Of a stretch of DNA of 64,000 nucleotides, positions 53,002 through 63,898 are shown one piece after another; position 1 is the first letter of the stretch, and each line of letters begins with the position of its first letter. The stretch spans positions 62,001-126,000 of the forward strand of contig PBWR01000010.1 of assembly GCA_002727315.1 (NCBI GenBank), read 5' to 3'. The position numbers were made by a program, and so were the translations under genes. The stretch is from Alphaproteobacteria bacterium (GTDB lineage Bacteria; Pseudomonadota; Alphaproteobacteria; UBA6615). The notes beneath the pieces were generated by a model. The model was given only the letters and a program-made list of their open reading frames with translations, had not been told where the DNA came from and did not search any database.

Positions 53002-53216
53002 ATGGAACTGAACGCCGATTTCTCCGAACGCGCCGTCATCGACACGCTGGGCCTCGCCTGGCTTCCCTCTCCGCTCCCAGGAGTTGACCGGCGCATGCTC
53101 GATCGGGTGGGCGATGAGGTGGCTCGCGCCACGCACCGTTCAGCGAGAAGGGCTGCACGATCTACGTGAGGCTCGGCCATCTGGCCGAGATCCGTGGCCC
53201 GGAGCTCGAGGCCTAG
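53002..53216 (+). pseudogene. ChrR-like cupin gene with internal deletion
   Basis: The ATG at 53002 (AAGGGAG upstream) starts [15 protein letters not shown] and [22 protein letters not shown], as in ChrR-type cupin proteins, then the frame ends at TGA 53167. In another frame the sequence [20 protein letters not shown], the typical region after the cupin metal site, runs to TAG 53214. The middle of the cupin barrel with its His ligands is missing, about 150-170 bases by comparison with the family from memory. The remnant cannot be a working cupin. Confidence 0.7.
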
Positions 53217-53731
53217 TTCCCGAATTCGGTGAAGTAGCGATCTATCAGCGCTTCGACCTGGTCGAGCTGGCGTCCGAGAAAGGCGCCGGGGATGTTGACT
53301 GGCGCGTTGGCGAACGCAGCCTTGATCCGTATCGCTAGCCGTCGCAGGGGCGGCACCCGCGCGAAGATGGTCTCACGGTTATGGGGAACGATGCAGATGA
53401 GGCGGACGAGATAGGTTCGCTTCGGCTCAATCCGCTCGATCTCGGACCATTCGATCCAGCCGACTGCGAACATCGAGGCGTTGTCGAACATTCCGTCCCG
53501 GTTCACCACGATGACCGGGGTGGGCACGATCAGGCGCCAGGTTGCATAGACCCCGGTGATGGCGAACACGATGATGGCGGCGATACCGATCAGGCGGGCG
53601 TTTGTATCGGGGTTGATGGCGAAGACATATCCCGCGCCGACGAACATGAGCGAACCCAGCACGTTGCTGAGTGTCTTCCAAATGGCGGGATAGACGATGA
53701 CTTCGGGGAATTCGTCGGTCTTGCGGCTCAT
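53213..53731 (-). CDS. Small membrane protein, first of two paralogues (STM3941-like)
   Basis: 172 residues with two hydrophobic segments (about 22-40 and 46-68) followed by a soluble part with WIEWSEIERIEPKRTYLVRL and PLRRLAIRIKAAF, and a C-terminal LDQVEALIDRYFTEFG. It resembles the bacterial STM3941-type family of two-helix proteins with a PH-like cytoplasmic part, but I am not certain. The start codon overlaps the stop of the upstream paralogue by 4 bases. Its stop CTAG is shared with the stop of the cupin remnant on the other strand. Confidence 0.7.
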   Translation of the reverse strand: MSRKTDEFPEVIVYPAIWKTLSNVLGSLMFVGAGYVFAINPDTNARLIGIAAIIVFAITGVYATWRLIVPTPVIVVNRDGMFDNASMFAVGWIEWSEIERIEPKRTYLVRLICIVPHNRETIFARVPPLRRLAIRIKAAFANAPVNIPGAFLGRQLDQVEALIDRYFTEFGN

Positions 53732-54276
53732 GCGACGGGCTCACCGAACTGCTTGTGATAGCGCACCAGCAGATGGAACAGGTCCTCGCGGGTGATATCC
53801 AGCCGCCACGTGTATAACTTGATCACCTGGGGCGCGAACACGGAATCGAACCTGATCAGGATGCGGCGAAGCGGATGCATCCGGGCCAGCACGGCAGGCT
53901 TGTCGGTGACGGTCAGGGAGACGACTTGCTTGCGTTCTACTGCCCGGATGCCGCGTATCTCGCTCCACGCAATCGCACCCATGCTGCAGCGGTCTGACGG
54001 ATCGGCGATCCCGGTGGCGTCAATGCGCAGGCGCGGTTGGCCATACAGGCGGGCATGAAGGCTGAGCAGCATCCAGACGGCGCTGACGAGCCCGCCGACG
54101 CCACAGATGAGCAGGGGCAGCAGTGCGGCCGATTGAAACGTTGTGCCGGTCAGGATTCGCAGCACCACCCAGAATGCACCGCCGGTCATGAAGCACATGA
54201 TTCCCATCAGGATCGCAAACTTCGCGCCCGACGGGCCGATCAGAACCGCGGGGAAATCGGTGTCGCCAGCGTCCAT
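53728..54276 (-). CDS. Small membrane protein, second of two paralogues (STM3941-like)
   Basis: 182 residues with the same layout as its downstream neighbour: two hydrophobic segments (about 18-40 and 49-73), then AIAWSEIRGIRAVERKQVVSL, PLRRILIRFDSVF and a C-terminus LFHLLVRYHKQFG. The shared xWSEIxxI and PLRRxxIR blocks indicate tandem duplication with strong divergence. Its ATG shares one base with the ruvX TGA stop. The function is unknown; co-expression with ruvX is likely from the spacing alone. Confidence 0.7.
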   Translation of the reverse strand: MDAGDTDFPAVLIGPSGAKFAILMGIMCFMTGGAFWVVLRILTGTTFQSAALLPLLICGVGGLVSAVWMLLSLHARLYGQPRLRIDATGIADPSDRCSMGAIAWSEIRGIRAVERKQVVSLTVTDKPAVLARMHPLRRILIRFDSVFAPQVIKLYTWRLDITREDLFHLLVRYHKQFGEPVA

Positions 54277-54743
54277 CAGACGTTCCGCAGGAAGTCGAGG
54301 AAGTTCTGCAGGATGATCGAGGCGGCTATCTTGTCGATCACCTCGCCGCGGCGCTTGCGGTTCATGTCGACCTGCTCGATCAGCACGCGCTCGGCCTCCG
54401 CCGTCGTCAGGCGTTCATCCCAGAAGGAGATCGGAAGATCGACCTTCCCCGCCATGTTGTTCCCGAATGCCCGGGTCGACTGGGCGCGCGGTCCTTCGGA
54501 TCCGTCCATGTTGCGGGGTAGGCCGAGGACCAGGCCGCCGACCTCCTTCTCGGCGATCAGCGCCAGCAGCTTCTCCGCATCGGCGGAGAACTTGGTGCGG
54601 CGGAGCGTCTCGAGTGGTGAGGAGACCGAGAGCATGGAATCCGAAACGGCCAGGCCGATGGTCTTGGTGCCCAGGTCGAAGCCGAGCAACCGCGTGCGCG
54701 GCGCAAGGGCGGCCTTGATCTCCGAGGGTTCGACAATCGCCAT
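54276..54743 (-). CDS. ruvX: Holliday junction resolvase-like RuvX (YqgF)
   Basis: 155-residue RNase H fold nuclease; the E. coli protein acts in 16S rRNA 5'-end processing, and other members cut Holliday junctions. LLGFDLGTKTIGLAVSD holds the first catalytic Asp, VLGLPRNMDGSEG and FWDERLTTAEAERVL follow, and KIAASIILQNFLD contains the last acidic residue region. It is divergent from gatC, a common arrangement in alphaproteobacteria. Confidence 0.94.
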   Translation of the reverse strand: MAIVEPSEIKAALAPRTRLLGFDLGTKTIGLAVSDSMLSVSSPLETLRRTKFSADAEKLLALIAEKEVGGLVLGLPRNMDGSEGPRAQSTRAFGNNMAGKVDLPISFWDERLTTAEAERVLIEQVDMNRKRRGEVIDKIAASIILQNFLDFLRNV

Positions 54744-54859
54744 GGCAGATGTTTAGGCGCGCGCGCCGCCGGCTGTCCATATTCACGTGCGGAGATTGTA
54801 GGAAAATCGCGAGAGTGATAGCTTCCGCGCCGTTTCCGAACCAATTGATACATCCGGCC

Positions 54860-55147
54860 ATGGCCCTAGATACCGACACCGTACGGCGCATAGCGCGGCT
54901 CGCCCGAATCCACGTCGACGACGCTGACCTGGCGCCGCTCGCGGACGAGCTCAACAACATTCTCGGCTGGATCGAGCAGCTGGAAGAAGTCGACACGGAT
55001 GGTGTCGAGCCCATGACCAGCGCGGTCGAGATGGTGCAGCGGCTTCGCGCCGACGCCGTGAATGACGGCGACCTGCAGGAAGCGGTGTTGTCCAACGCAC
55101 CCGAACCAAATGACGGGTTCTACACCGTGCCCAAGGTGGTCGAGTGA
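54860..55147 (+). CDS. gatC: Asp-tRNA(Asn)/Glu-tRNA(Gln) amidotransferase subunit C
   Basis: Small subunit that holds GatA and GatB together. 95 residues from ATG 54860: [34 protein letters not shown] and [10 protein letters not shown], then a C-terminal ending [11 protein letters not shown], which is conserved. Weak ribosome binding site. The TGA overlaps the gatA ATG (TGATG). Upstream lies a GC-only palindrome at 54756-54767. Confidence 0.95.
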   Translation: MALDTDTVRRIARLARIHVDDADLAPLADELNNILGWIEQLEEVDTDGVEPMTSAVEMVQRLRADAVNDGDLQEAVLSNAPEPNDGFYTVPKVVE

Positions 55148-56619
55148 TGGCTGCGCTGACCGATCTGACCATCGCCGAAGCGGGCGCGGGACTGGCAAGC
55201 GGCGAGTTCACCGCGCGCGAACTGACCGACGCCTATCTCTCGGCGATGGAAGGTGCGCGCGACCTCAATGCCTATATCGCGGAAACGCCCGAGCAGGCCA
55301 GGTCCATGGCCGATGCCTCGGACGCCAGGCGCGCGAAGGGCGCGGCGGCGGGACCGCTCGACGGCATCCCGCTCGCCATCAAGGACCTGTTCTGCACCGA
55401 AGGCGTGCTGTCGAGCGCGGGCAGCCATATCCTTGAGGGTTTCGCGCCACCCTATGAATCGACCGTCACTCAACAGCTCTGGGACGCCGGTGCGGTGATG
55501 CTCGGCAAGGTCAACATGGACGAGTTCGCCATGGGCTCGGCGAACGTCACAAGCCACTACGGTCCCACGCTCAATCCGTGGAAGGCCGCTTCGGGCGACG
55601 CGGCGGGCAGGGACCTGGTGCCGGGCGGCTCGTCGGGCGGCTCTGCCTCGGCGGTGGCCGCGCGCATTGCGGCGGGTGCCACGGGCACCGACACGGGCGG
55701 GTCGATCCGCCAGCCCGGCGCGTTCTGCGGCATTGTTGGCATGAAGCCGACCTACGGCCGGTGTTCGCGCTGGGGGATCATCGCCTTCGCCAGTTCGCTG
55801 GATCAGGCCGGCCCGCTGACCCACACGGTGCAGGATGCCGCGCTCATGCTCGGCGCCATGGCCGGGTTTGACCCGAAGGATTCGACCAGCGTCGATCTTC
55901 CCGTGCCCGATTACACCGCAGCCATGACAGGCGACATTCGCGGGTTGCGCGTCGGCGTGCCGGCGGAATACCGGATGGACGGAACACCGGCGGAAATCGA
56001 GACGCTGTGGCAGACCGGTATCGACAGGCTGCGCGATGCGGGCGCCGAGATCGTCGATATCTCGCTGCCCCACACGAAATACGCCCTGCCGGCCTATTAC
56101 ATCGTCGCCCCGGCCGAGGCCTCGTCGAACCTGGCCCGCTATGACGGCGTGCGCTACGGCCTCAGGGTCGAGGGCGAGAATCTGATCGACACATATGAAC
56201 GCACCCGGGCGGAAGGCTTCGGGGACGAGGTGCAGCGCCGGGTGATGATCGGCACCTATGTCCTGTCAGCGGGCTATTACGATGCCTATTACCTGAAGGC
56301 GCAGCGGGTGCGCACGCGCATCGCGGATGACTTCCGCGCGGCCTGGGATAGCTGCGATGTCATCCTGACGCCAACGACGCCGTCTGCCGCGTTTGCCATT
56401 GGCGAGAAGATGGACGACCCGATCGCCATGTACCTGAACGACATCTTCACAGTCCCGGCCTCCATGGCGGGTCTGCCCGCGATCTCGGTCCCGGCGGGCC
56501 TGTCGGGCGACGGGTTGCCGCTCGGCCTGCATCTGATCGCGCCGGCCTTCGGCGAGGAGACCCTGTTCCGTGCCGCCGGCGTGCTGGAAGATGCCGACGG
56601 TTTCGATGCACGGCCGTAA
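55147..56619 (+). CDS. gatA: Asp-tRNA(Asn)/Glu-tRNA(Gln) amidotransferase subunit A
   Basis: Glutaminase subunit that delivers ammonia to GatB. 490 residues of the amidase signature family with Lys79 (AIKDLF), cis-Ser162 ([11 protein letters not shown]) and nucleophile Ser186 ([10 protein letters not shown]); [19 protein letters not shown] follows. GTG at 55144 lies directly before the chosen ATG. The spacing to gatB is 18 bases. Confidence 0.96.
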   Translation: MAALTDLTIAEAGAGLASGEFTARELTDAYLSAMEGARDLNAYIAETPEQARSMADASDARRAKGAAAGPLDGIPLAIKDLFCTEGVLSSAGSHILEGFAPPYESTVTQQLWDAGAVMLGKVNMDEFAMGSANVTSHYGPTLNPWKAASGDAAGRDLVPGGSSGGSASAVAARIAAGATGTDTGGSIRQPGAFCGIVGMKPTYGRCSRWGIIAFASSLDQAGPLTHTVQDAALMLGAMAGFDPKDSTSVDLPVPDYTAAMTGDIRGLRVGVPAEYRMDGTPAEIETLWQTGIDRLRDAGAEIVDISLPHTKYALPAYYIVAPAEASSNLARYDGVRYGLRVEGENLIDTYERTRAEGFGDEVQRRVMIGTYVLSAGYYDAYYLKAQRVRTRIADDFRAAWDSCDVILTPTTPSAAFAIGEKMDDPIAMYLNDIFTVPASMAGLPAISVPAGLSGDGLPLGLHLIAPAFGEETLFRAAGVLEDADGFDARP

Positions 56620-56637
56620 GGTAGACTGGATACCGAT

Positions 56638-58185
56638 ATGAGCGACGCGACCGACACATCCCAAGACGCCGTACCCGGCCATCTGGCCGGGCACATCACT
56701 TCTCGCGTGGGGCACAATTCCGGCGACCTGATCGAGGGTGAGACTGGCCCGTGGGAGGTTATCATCGGGCTCGAGGTCCACGCCCAGGTGGTCTCGGAAT
56801 CGAAGCTGTTCTCGGGCGCCTCGACCGAATTCGGCGGTGAGCCCAACAGCCATGTCAGCCTGGTCGATGCGGCCATGCCCGGCATGCTGCCGGTGCTCAA
56901 CATCGAGGCCGTGCGCCAGGCCGTGCGCACCGGGTTGGGCTTGGAGGCCGCGATCAACCTGCGCTCTGTCTTCGACCGCAAGAACTACTTCTATCCCGAT
57001 CTGCCCCAGGGCTATCAGATCAGCCAGTTCTCCGACCCGATCGTGGGCGAGGGGCGGGTGACGGTCGATTTGGAGGACCGCGAGAGCTTCGAGGTCGGCA
57101 TCGTGCGCATCCATCTGGAGCAGGATGCGGGCAAGTCGGTGCACGATCGCCTGCCGGACCGGACCTACATCGATCTGAACCGTTCGGGTGTGGCGCTGAT
57201 GGAGATCGTCTCCAAGCCCGATATCCGGTCCGGCGCCGAGGCGGCGGCCTATCTCGCCAAGCTGCGCTCGATATTGCGCTATCTGGGTACGTGTGACGGC
57301 AACATGCAGGAAGGCTCCATGCGCGCCGACGTGAACGTGTCGGTGCGCCGGCCGGGGGACAAACTGGGCACGCGCTGCGAGATCAAGAACGTGAATTCCA
57401 TTCGCTTCGTGCGTCAGGCCGTCGATTATGAGGCCCGCCGCCAGATCGAGATCCTGGAGGAAGGTGGCGCAATCGATCAGGAGACCCGCCTGTTCGACGC
57501 CGATCGGGGCGAGACCCGGTCCATGCGGTCGAAGGAAGAGGCCCACGACTATCGCTATTTCCCTGACCCCGACCTGCTGCCGGTGGAGCTGGACCAGGCC
57601 TTCGTGGACGAAATCAAGGCGAGCCTGCCCGAGCTGCCCGACGCCAAGGCGGCCCGGTTCGCCGCCGAGTTTGGCCTCGGCGAGTACGATGCCGGACTGC
57701 TGGTCGCCGAACGCGAGACGGCGGAATTCTACGAGGCGGTCGTAGATGCCGACGGCGCCGGGCGCGACCCGAAGACCGCGGCCAACTGGATCACGGGTGA
57801 TTTCTTCCGCCGGCTCAACGCCGACGATTTGGAGATCGCGGACAGCCCGGTCAGCGCCGAGCAGCTCGGCGGACTCATCGATCTGATTGCCGACGGCACC
57901 ATCTCGGGCAAGATCGCCAAGGACGTGTTCGATGAGATGTTCGACAATGGCAAGGACGCCGGCGACATCGTCGAGCAAAAGGGGCTGAAGCAGATTTCCG
58001 ACAGTGGCGAGATTGCCGCCATCGTCGACCAGATCATCGCCGACAATCCCGATCAGGCCGACGAGTACCGCTCGGGCAACACCAAGGTCGCGGGCTGGTT
58101 CACGGGCCAGGTGATGAAGGCGACCCAGGGCAAGGCCAACCCGCAGATGGTTAACCAGCTGCTGCAGGAAAAGCTCGGCGGATAA
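56638..58185 (+). CDS. gatB: Asp-tRNA(Asn)/Glu-tRNA(Gln) amidotransferase subunit B
   Basis: Binds misacylated tRNA and uses ammonia to amidate it with ATP. 515 residues, longer than the usual 480 because of about 35 extra residues before [13 protein letters not shown]. Conserved blocks are [38 protein letters not shown] and the C-terminal YqeY-like tail with [16 protein letters not shown]. Last gene of gatCAB. Confidence 0.96.
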   Translation: MSDATDTSQDAVPGHLAGHITSRVGHNSGDLIEGETGPWEVIIGLEVHAQVVSESKLFSGASTEFGGEPNSHVSLVDAAMPGMLPVLNIEAVRQAVRTGLGLEAAINLRSVFDRKNYFYPDLPQGYQISQFSDPIVGEGRVTVDLEDRESFEVGIVRIHLEQDAGKSVHDRLPDRTYIDLNRSGVALMEIVSKPDIRSGAEAAAYLAKLRSILRYLGTCDGNMQEGSMRADVNVSVRRPGDKLGTRCEIKNVNSIRFVRQAVDYEARRQIEILEEGGAIDQETRLFDADRGETRSMRSKEEAHDYRYFPDPDLLPVELDQAFVDEIKASLPELPDAKAARFAAEFGLGEYDAGLLVAERETAEFYEAVVDADGAGRDPKTAANWITGDFFRRLNADDLEIADSPVSAEQLGGLIDLIADGTISGKIAKDVFDEMFDNGKDAGDIVEQKGLKQISDSGEIAAIVDQIIADNPDQADEYRSGNTKVAGWFTGQVMKATQGKANPQMVNQLLQEKLGG

Positions 58186-58213
58186 CCGGCAGGACGGTTG
58201 CTGAGCGCGACAA

Positions 58214-59146
58214 ATGGCCACCGTTCTTCCCATCGTCCTGCCCATCTTCGGCCTGATCGCGCTCGGCGTGATCGGCGGGCGATCGAAGTTTTTTCCCGAA
58301 CGCGCGGTCGACGGTCTCAACAATTTCGTCCTGTATGTCGCGGTGCCGGCGCTGCTGTTCCGCACCATCGTGCGATCGGCGCCGCTCGAGACCCTCAATT
58401 TCGACGTGGCCTACGCCTATTACCTGGGCTCCTTCGCCCTTTTGGGCGCGGCCATGGTGTTCGGGCGCGGCGTGTTCGGCCTGCGCGGCGGCGAGCAGGC
58501 CTCCTTCGCCATGGGTTGCATGTTCGCCAACACGTCGCTTCTGGGGATCCCGCTGGTGTTTGCGGCCTTCGGCGAGGCGGGCCTGGTGCCACTGATGGTG
58601 ATCATCACCTTCCACTCGCTGGTCTTCGCCACCCTGTTCTTCGTGCTCCACGATTTAGACCAGACCGGCGCCATCGGATGGACCGCAACCCTGCGGATGA
58701 TCGGGCGCATGATCGTCACCAACCCGGTGATCATCGCCATTGCCGCGGGTCTCGTCTGGTCGGCACTGCGGCTCGGGATGCCGGGATTTGTCGCCGTCAT
58801 CATCGACATGCTGGCCGAGGCGACCATACCAACCGCGCTGTTCGCGCTGGGCGCCGTGCTGGCCGGGTTCAAGGTGGCGGGCAACGTCAACCACGCGTTC
58901 ACTATGGCCGCGGTCAAGCTGGTGATCCACCCGCTGATCGTTTTCGCCCTGGCGCGCTACGTCTTCACCCTGACGGAGCTGGAGGTCGCGGTGGTGACGA
59001 TCACGGCCGCATTGCCCGGTGGCCTGATGGTGTTCCTGATCGCTCAGTCCTATGGCGTCTACGTGGCCCGCGCGGCCTCGTCCCTGGTCATCGGCACCGC
59101 TGGCGGGCTGCTGACCCTGTCGGCGCTTCTGGCTTGGTTCACCTAA
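58214..59146 (+). CDS. AEC family transporter
   Basis: 310-residue membrane protein with about ten hydrophobic helices, for example VLPIVLPIFGLIALGVIGG and VIIAIAAGLVWSALRLGMP. AEC (auxin efflux carrier) family members move small organic acids across the inner membrane. The FANTSLLGIPLVFAAFG motif at the crossing of helix 4 is typical. The substrate is unknown. It lies 28 bases after gatB, so read-through from gatCAB is possible. Confidence 0.85.
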   Translation: MATVLPIVLPIFGLIALGVIGGRSKFFPERAVDGLNNFVLYVAVPALLFRTIVRSAPLETLNFDVAYAYYLGSFALLGAAMVFGRGVFGLRGGEQASFAMGCMFANTSLLGIPLVFAAFGEAGLVPLMVIITFHSLVFATLFFVLHDLDQTGAIGWTATLRMIGRMIVTNPVIIAIAAGLVWSALRLGMPGFVAVIIDMLAEATIPTALFALGAVLAGFKVAGNVNHAFTMAAVKLVIHPLIVFALARYVFTLTELEVAVVTITAALPGGLMVFLIAQSYGVYVARAASSLVIGTAGGLLTLSALLAWFT

Positions 59147-59260
59147 GACCCCTTGACCCCACGCATAAGTTACCCATGTATACTTCCATTCGGTACCGTA
59201 TGGTGGTTTATCTGACTGCCTCGCCTCTGGTAAAGCCAAAGGATTGAAGGGAACAGGGAC

Positions 59261-60127
<867 letters not shown>

Positions 60128-60243
60128 GACGCTGTCCCGACTGAACGCGTTCGTTTTTGTCTCAGTTTGTGAGGCGGTGCCGGGAACAGTGCTGACGCCG
60201 TCCATTCCCCGCGGATTCATCGGGGCAAAGGGGAACAAACGAC

Positions 60244-61221
60244 ATGAAGACAAGAATCACCGAGCTGTTTGGCATCGAGCATCCGATCATCCAGGGCGGC
60301 ATGCACTATGTGGGCTTCGCGGAGCTCGCCGCGGCTGTCTCGAACGCCGGCGGGCTGGGCGTCATCACCGGGCTCACCCAGAAGTCGCCGGCAGACCTGG
60401 CCAACGAGATCGCCCGCTGCCGCGATATGACCGACAAGCCCTTCGGCGTGAACCTGACCTTCCTGCCGATCCTCAAGGCCCCGGACTATCCAGGATATGT
60501 GCAGGCCATCATCGATGGCGGCGTGAAGGTAGTCGAGACCGCGGGCAACAACCCGGTCGAGTGGCTCCCGATGCTGAAGGACAACGGGATCACGGTGATC
60601 CACAAATGCACCAATGTGCGCCACTCCATCAAGGCACAGGAGATTGGGTGTGACGCCGTCTCCGTCGACGGTTTCGAATGTGGCGGTCATCCGGGTGAAG
60701 ACGACATCCCCAATATGATCCTACTGCCACGGGCGGCAGACGAACTGGAGATTCCGTTCGTCGCGTCGGGAGGCATGGCCGATGCGCGCTCGCTGGTGGC
60801 GTCGCTTGCCATGGGGGCCGACGGCATGAACATGGGCACGCGGTTCATCGCCACGAAGGAAGCGCCGGTTCATGACAATGTGAAGGCGGCGATCGTGGCG
60901 GCAAGCGAGCTGGACACGCGCCTGGTGATGCGCCCCCTGCGCAACACCGAACGGGTGCTGACCAACGACGCCGTCGAGCTGATCCTCGAGAAGGAACGCG
61001 AGAGCGGCGCCCACATCAAGTTCGAGGATATCGAGAAGGAAGTGGCGGGTGTCTACCCGAAGGTGATGATCGACGGAGACATGAACGCCGGTGCGTGGTC
61101 CTGCGGCATGGTGGCCGGCCTGATCGACGACATCCCGACCTGCCAGGAGCTGATCGACCGCATCATGGGCGATGCGGAGGCGCTGATCCGTCAGCGCCTG
61201 GAGGGATTTGTGGCCGCGTGA
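60244..61221 (+). CDS. FMN-dependent nitronate monooxygenase / NADH:quinone reductase family protein
   Basis: 325-residue TIM-barrel flavoprotein: PIIQGGMHYVGFAELAAAVSNAGGLGVI at the start, CDAVSVDGFECGGHPGEDD in the middle, and FVASGGMADARSLVASLAMGADGMNMGTRF (phosphate-binding) near the end. Members include nitronate monooxygenases, the enoyl reductase FabK and the quinone reductase PA1024; GGHPGEDD resembles the last of these more than FabK, but this is a tentative call. Starts 116 bases after the NmrA-like gene. Confidence 0.85.
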   Translation: MKTRITELFGIEHPIIQGGMHYVGFAELAAAVSNAGGLGVITGLTQKSPADLANEIARCRDMTDKPFGVNLTFLPILKAPDYPGYVQAIIDGGVKVVETAGNNPVEWLPMLKDNGITVIHKCTNVRHSIKAQEIGCDAVSVDGFECGGHPGEDDIPNMILLPRAADELEIPFVASGGMADARSLVASLAMGADGMNMGTRFIATKEAPVHDNVKAAIVAASELDTRLVMRPLRNTERVLTNDAVELILEKERESGAHIKFEDIEKEVAGVYPKVMIDGDMNAGAWSCGMVAGLIDDIPTCQELIDRIMGDAEALIRQRLEGFVAA

Positions 61222-61341
61222 AGCGGCAAAATCTCCCTTCGGGGCCTTGAACCCCGGGCCGGAATGCGGGACAGGTATGGCCTACCGGCGAATGCGCCGG
61301 GATCAGACACAGAGCCAACCGATACTCCTGGGAACAAGGCC

Positions 61342-62784
61342 ATGACCAACGCTTATCCGAACACCGAACTCCACATTGACGGCAAGTGGCAGCCCGCCGC
61401 AGACGGCGAGACCATCGACGTGATCAACCCGGCGACGGGCGATCCGATCGGCAATGTGGCGCACGCACGCATTGCGGATCTGGATGTTGCACTGGAAGCG
61501 GCCGAGAAGGGATTCCGCGAGTGGAAACAGGTCTCGGCCTTCGACCGCTACAAGCTGATGCGCAAGGCCGCCGACCTGGTGCGCGAGCGCGCCGACGAGA
61601 TCGGCACCGTGATGACCATGGAACAGGGCAAACCTCTGGGCGAGGCGAAGATCGAGACCCTGTTCGGCGCCGACATCATCGACTGGTTCGCCGAGGAAGC
61701 CCGGCGCGCCTATGGCAGCGTGATTCCCGCGCGCATGGGCGGCGTGACCCAGTTGATCGTCAAGGAACCAGTCGGACCGGTGGCGGCATTCACGCCCTGG
61801 AACTTCCCGATCAACCAGGCGGTACGGAAGGTCTCCGGCGCGGTCGCCGCAGGCTGCTCCATAATCCTGAAGGGACCGGAGGAAACCCCGGCGAGCTGTG
61901 CCGCACTGGCGCGCTGCTTCGTCGATGCGGGTCTGCCTGACGGCGTCGTCAATCTGGTCTACGGCATCCCGGCCGAGATCTCCGAATATCTCATTCCCCA
62001 CCGCACGATCCGCAAGATCACCTTCACCGGCTCGACCGCGGTTGGCAAGCAGCTCGCCGCCATGGCGGGCGAGCACATGAAGCGGGTGACGATGGAGCTG
62101 GGCGGTCACTCGCCGGCGATCGTGTTCGAGGATGCGGATGTCGAGGTGGCACTCAAGGTGCTCACCGCCAACAAGTTCCGCAATGCCGGCCAGGTCTGCG
62201 TGTCGCCGACACGTTTCCTGGTCCACGAGAAGCACTATGGCCGCTTCGTGGAGGGTTTCACCGAGATGGCCTCGACGCTGCCTGTCGGCGATGGGCTGGA
62301 GCCGGACACCAAGATGGGCCCGCTGGCCCATGATCGCCGGGTCGACGCGATCGAGGGCTTCGTGAGCGATGCCGTCAGCAAGGGTGCGACTGTCCACACC
62401 GGTGGCGGGCGCAAGGGCAACAAGGGCTACTTCTTCGAGCCGACGGTCCTGACCGACGTGCCGATGGATGCCCGCATCATGAACGAGGAGCCGTTCGGCC
62501 CCGTCGCGCCGATCATGCCGTTCACGGATTTCGACGAAGTCGTGGAAGAGGCGAACCGGCTAGATTACGGCCTGGCCGCCTATGCCTACACCAAGTCCGC
62601 CAAGACGGTAGACGCCATCGGCGCGGCCTTCGAAAGCGGCATGGTCTCGATAAACCATCACGGGCTCGGCCTGATCGAGACCCATTTCGGCGGGGTCAAG
62701 GATTCGGGCTACGGCTCCGAGGGCGGGTCCGAGGCCATCGAGGCCTATCTCAACCACAAGCTGATCACCCAGACCGGGCTCTAG
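61342..62784 (+). CDS. NAD(P)-dependent aldehyde dehydrogenase, succinate-semialdehyde dehydrogenase-like
   Basis: 480-residue ALDH from ATG 61342 (AAGG upstream; an earlier in-frame start adds 26 atypical residues). Asn154 in TPWNFP, Lys177 in ILKGPEETP, Glu252 in MELGGHSP and nucleophile Cys286 in [11 protein letters not shown] are all present. The [10 protein letters not shown] and NEEPFGPV motifs are normal. It is similar to GabD-type enzymes, but the aldehyde is not determined. Confidence 0.92.
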   Translation: MTNAYPNTELHIDGKWQPAADGETIDVINPATGDPIGNVAHARIADLDVALEAAEKGFREWKQVSAFDRYKLMRKAADLVRERADEIGTVMTMEQGKPLGEAKIETLFGADIIDWFAEEARRAYGSVIPARMGGVTQLIVKEPVGPVAAFTPWNFPINQAVRKVSGAVAAGCSIILKGPEETPASCAALARCFVDAGLPDGVVNLVYGIPAEISEYLIPHRTIRKITFTGSTAVGKQLAAMAGEHMKRVTMELGGHSPAIVFEDADVEVALKVLTANKFRNAGQVCVSPTRFLVHEKHYGRFVEGFTEMASTLPVGDGLEPDTKMGPLAHDRRVDAIEGFVSDAVSKGATVHTGGGRKGNKGYFFEPTVLTDVPMDARIMNEEPFGPVAPIMPFTDFDEVVEEANRLDYGLAAYAYTKSAKTVDAIGAAFESGMVSINHHGLGLIETHFGGVKDSGYGSEGGSEAIEAYLNHKLITQTGL

Positions 62785-62809
62785 GCCCGGCCGGCAGAGG
62801 GAGGGTTCG

Positions 62810-63808
62810 ATGCTGAATGCGGCCGTGGTCGGGCTTGGCTGGTGGGGCAAGCAGATCGTCACCAGCCTCGCCGACAGCGAGACTATCGCCGTTAAACGCG
62901 GTGTCGAAATCGACCTCGACGGCGTGCGCGACTTCGCTGCGCTTCACGGCCTGGTCGTCGGCGACAGTTACGAGGACGTGCTCGCGGATGACGGGATCGA
63001 TGCCGTCATCCTGGTCACGCCCCACGCGTTGCACGAGGAACAGGTTCTCGCCGCCGCCGCGGCGGGCAAGCAGATCTTCTGCGAAAAGCCGTTCTCCCTG
63101 TCCGCGGATTCGGCGAAGCAGATGTTGGAGGCCTGCGACAAGGCGGGCCTCGGGGCCATCGGCATCGGCCACGAACGGCGTTTCGAGCCGGCACTGGAAC
63201 AGTTGAAGACCCATCTGGATGGCGGTGACTTCGGGACCCTCATCCATATCGAGTGCAACTGGTCCCACAACAACTTTACCAAGGCGGTGGCGTCGGGCTG
63301 GCGCAAGGATGCCAAGCAGGCGCCGCTCGGCACGCTGACCGCCCTGGGTGTGCACATCACCGATTATTTTCAGTCGATGGCCGGGCCGGTCGCGCGGCTG
63401 CGGGCGACGACGGCGGACCGGTCGGCCAAGTTTCCCGGCGACGACATGGTGGCCGTGCAGTTCACGTTCGAAAGCGGTGTCACGGGCTATATGTGCAATA
63501 TCGCGTCGACCCCGTTTCACAGCTCCATCAAGGTCTTCGGAGACAATGGCTGGGGTGAGGCGCGGGAGAATTCGAACGTCGACATTCCCGAACCCGCCAC
63601 GCTCACCACGCGCTGGCTTGACGAGGAACTCACGATCCAGACCTTCCAGGCCCAGAACGTGGTGCGCGACAATCTGGATCAGTGGGCCAATGCCGTCCTG
63701 GGCCAAGGGGAATATCGTTTCACCCGCGATCAGCTGCTGCACAATGTGGAAATCCTGCAGGCGATCGTGCATTCGGCGGAGACCGGCGAGGAGGTTGCGG
63801 TCCGTTGA
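62810..63808 (+). CDS. Gfo/Idh/MocA family oxidoreductase
   Basis: 332-residue NAD(P)-dependent dehydrogenase: AAVVGLGWWGKQIVTSLAD is the Rossmann motif, VTPHALHEEQVLAAAAAGKQIFCEKPFS contains the EKP catalytic Lys, and GIGHERRFEPALEQL and ALGVHITDYFQ follow. The substrate (sugar, inositol or similar) is unknown. It lies 25 bases after the aldehyde dehydrogenase with AGGGAGG before ATG, so the two are likely co-transcribed. Confidence 0.9.
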   Translation: MLNAAVVGLGWWGKQIVTSLADSETIAVKRGVEIDLDGVRDFAALHGLVVGDSYEDVLADDGIDAVILVTPHALHEEQVLAAAAAGKQIFCEKPFSLSADSAKQMLEACDKAGLGAIGIGHERRFEPALEQLKTHLDGGDFGTLIHIECNWSHNNFTKAVASGWRKDAKQAPLGTLTALGVHITDYFQSMAGPVARLRATTADRSAKFPGDDMVAVQFTFESGVTGYMCNIASTPFHSSIKVFGDNGWGEARENSNVDIPEPATLTTRWLDEELTIQTFQAQNVVRDNLDQWANAVLGQGEYRFTRDQLLHNVEILQAIVHSAETGEEVAVR

Positions 63809-63898
63809 ATGCCTGACGCGGGGCCGGCCCCGGTTGCCGCGCGCGAAGCCGCCTAGTTACTCCCTTCGAAGCAACTCTATTCGACGGGACCGATCCAG

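Noticed and set aside
56266-58398. 710-residue minus-strand open frame
   Set aside because: It is antisense to gatA and gatB, whose motifs are complete.
59150-59260. Operator for an HxlR-type regulator before the NmrA-like gene
   Set aside because: Only short dyads such as CGGTACCG and a TATACT are visible, spacing to a -35 is wrong, and no regulator gene lies beside it.
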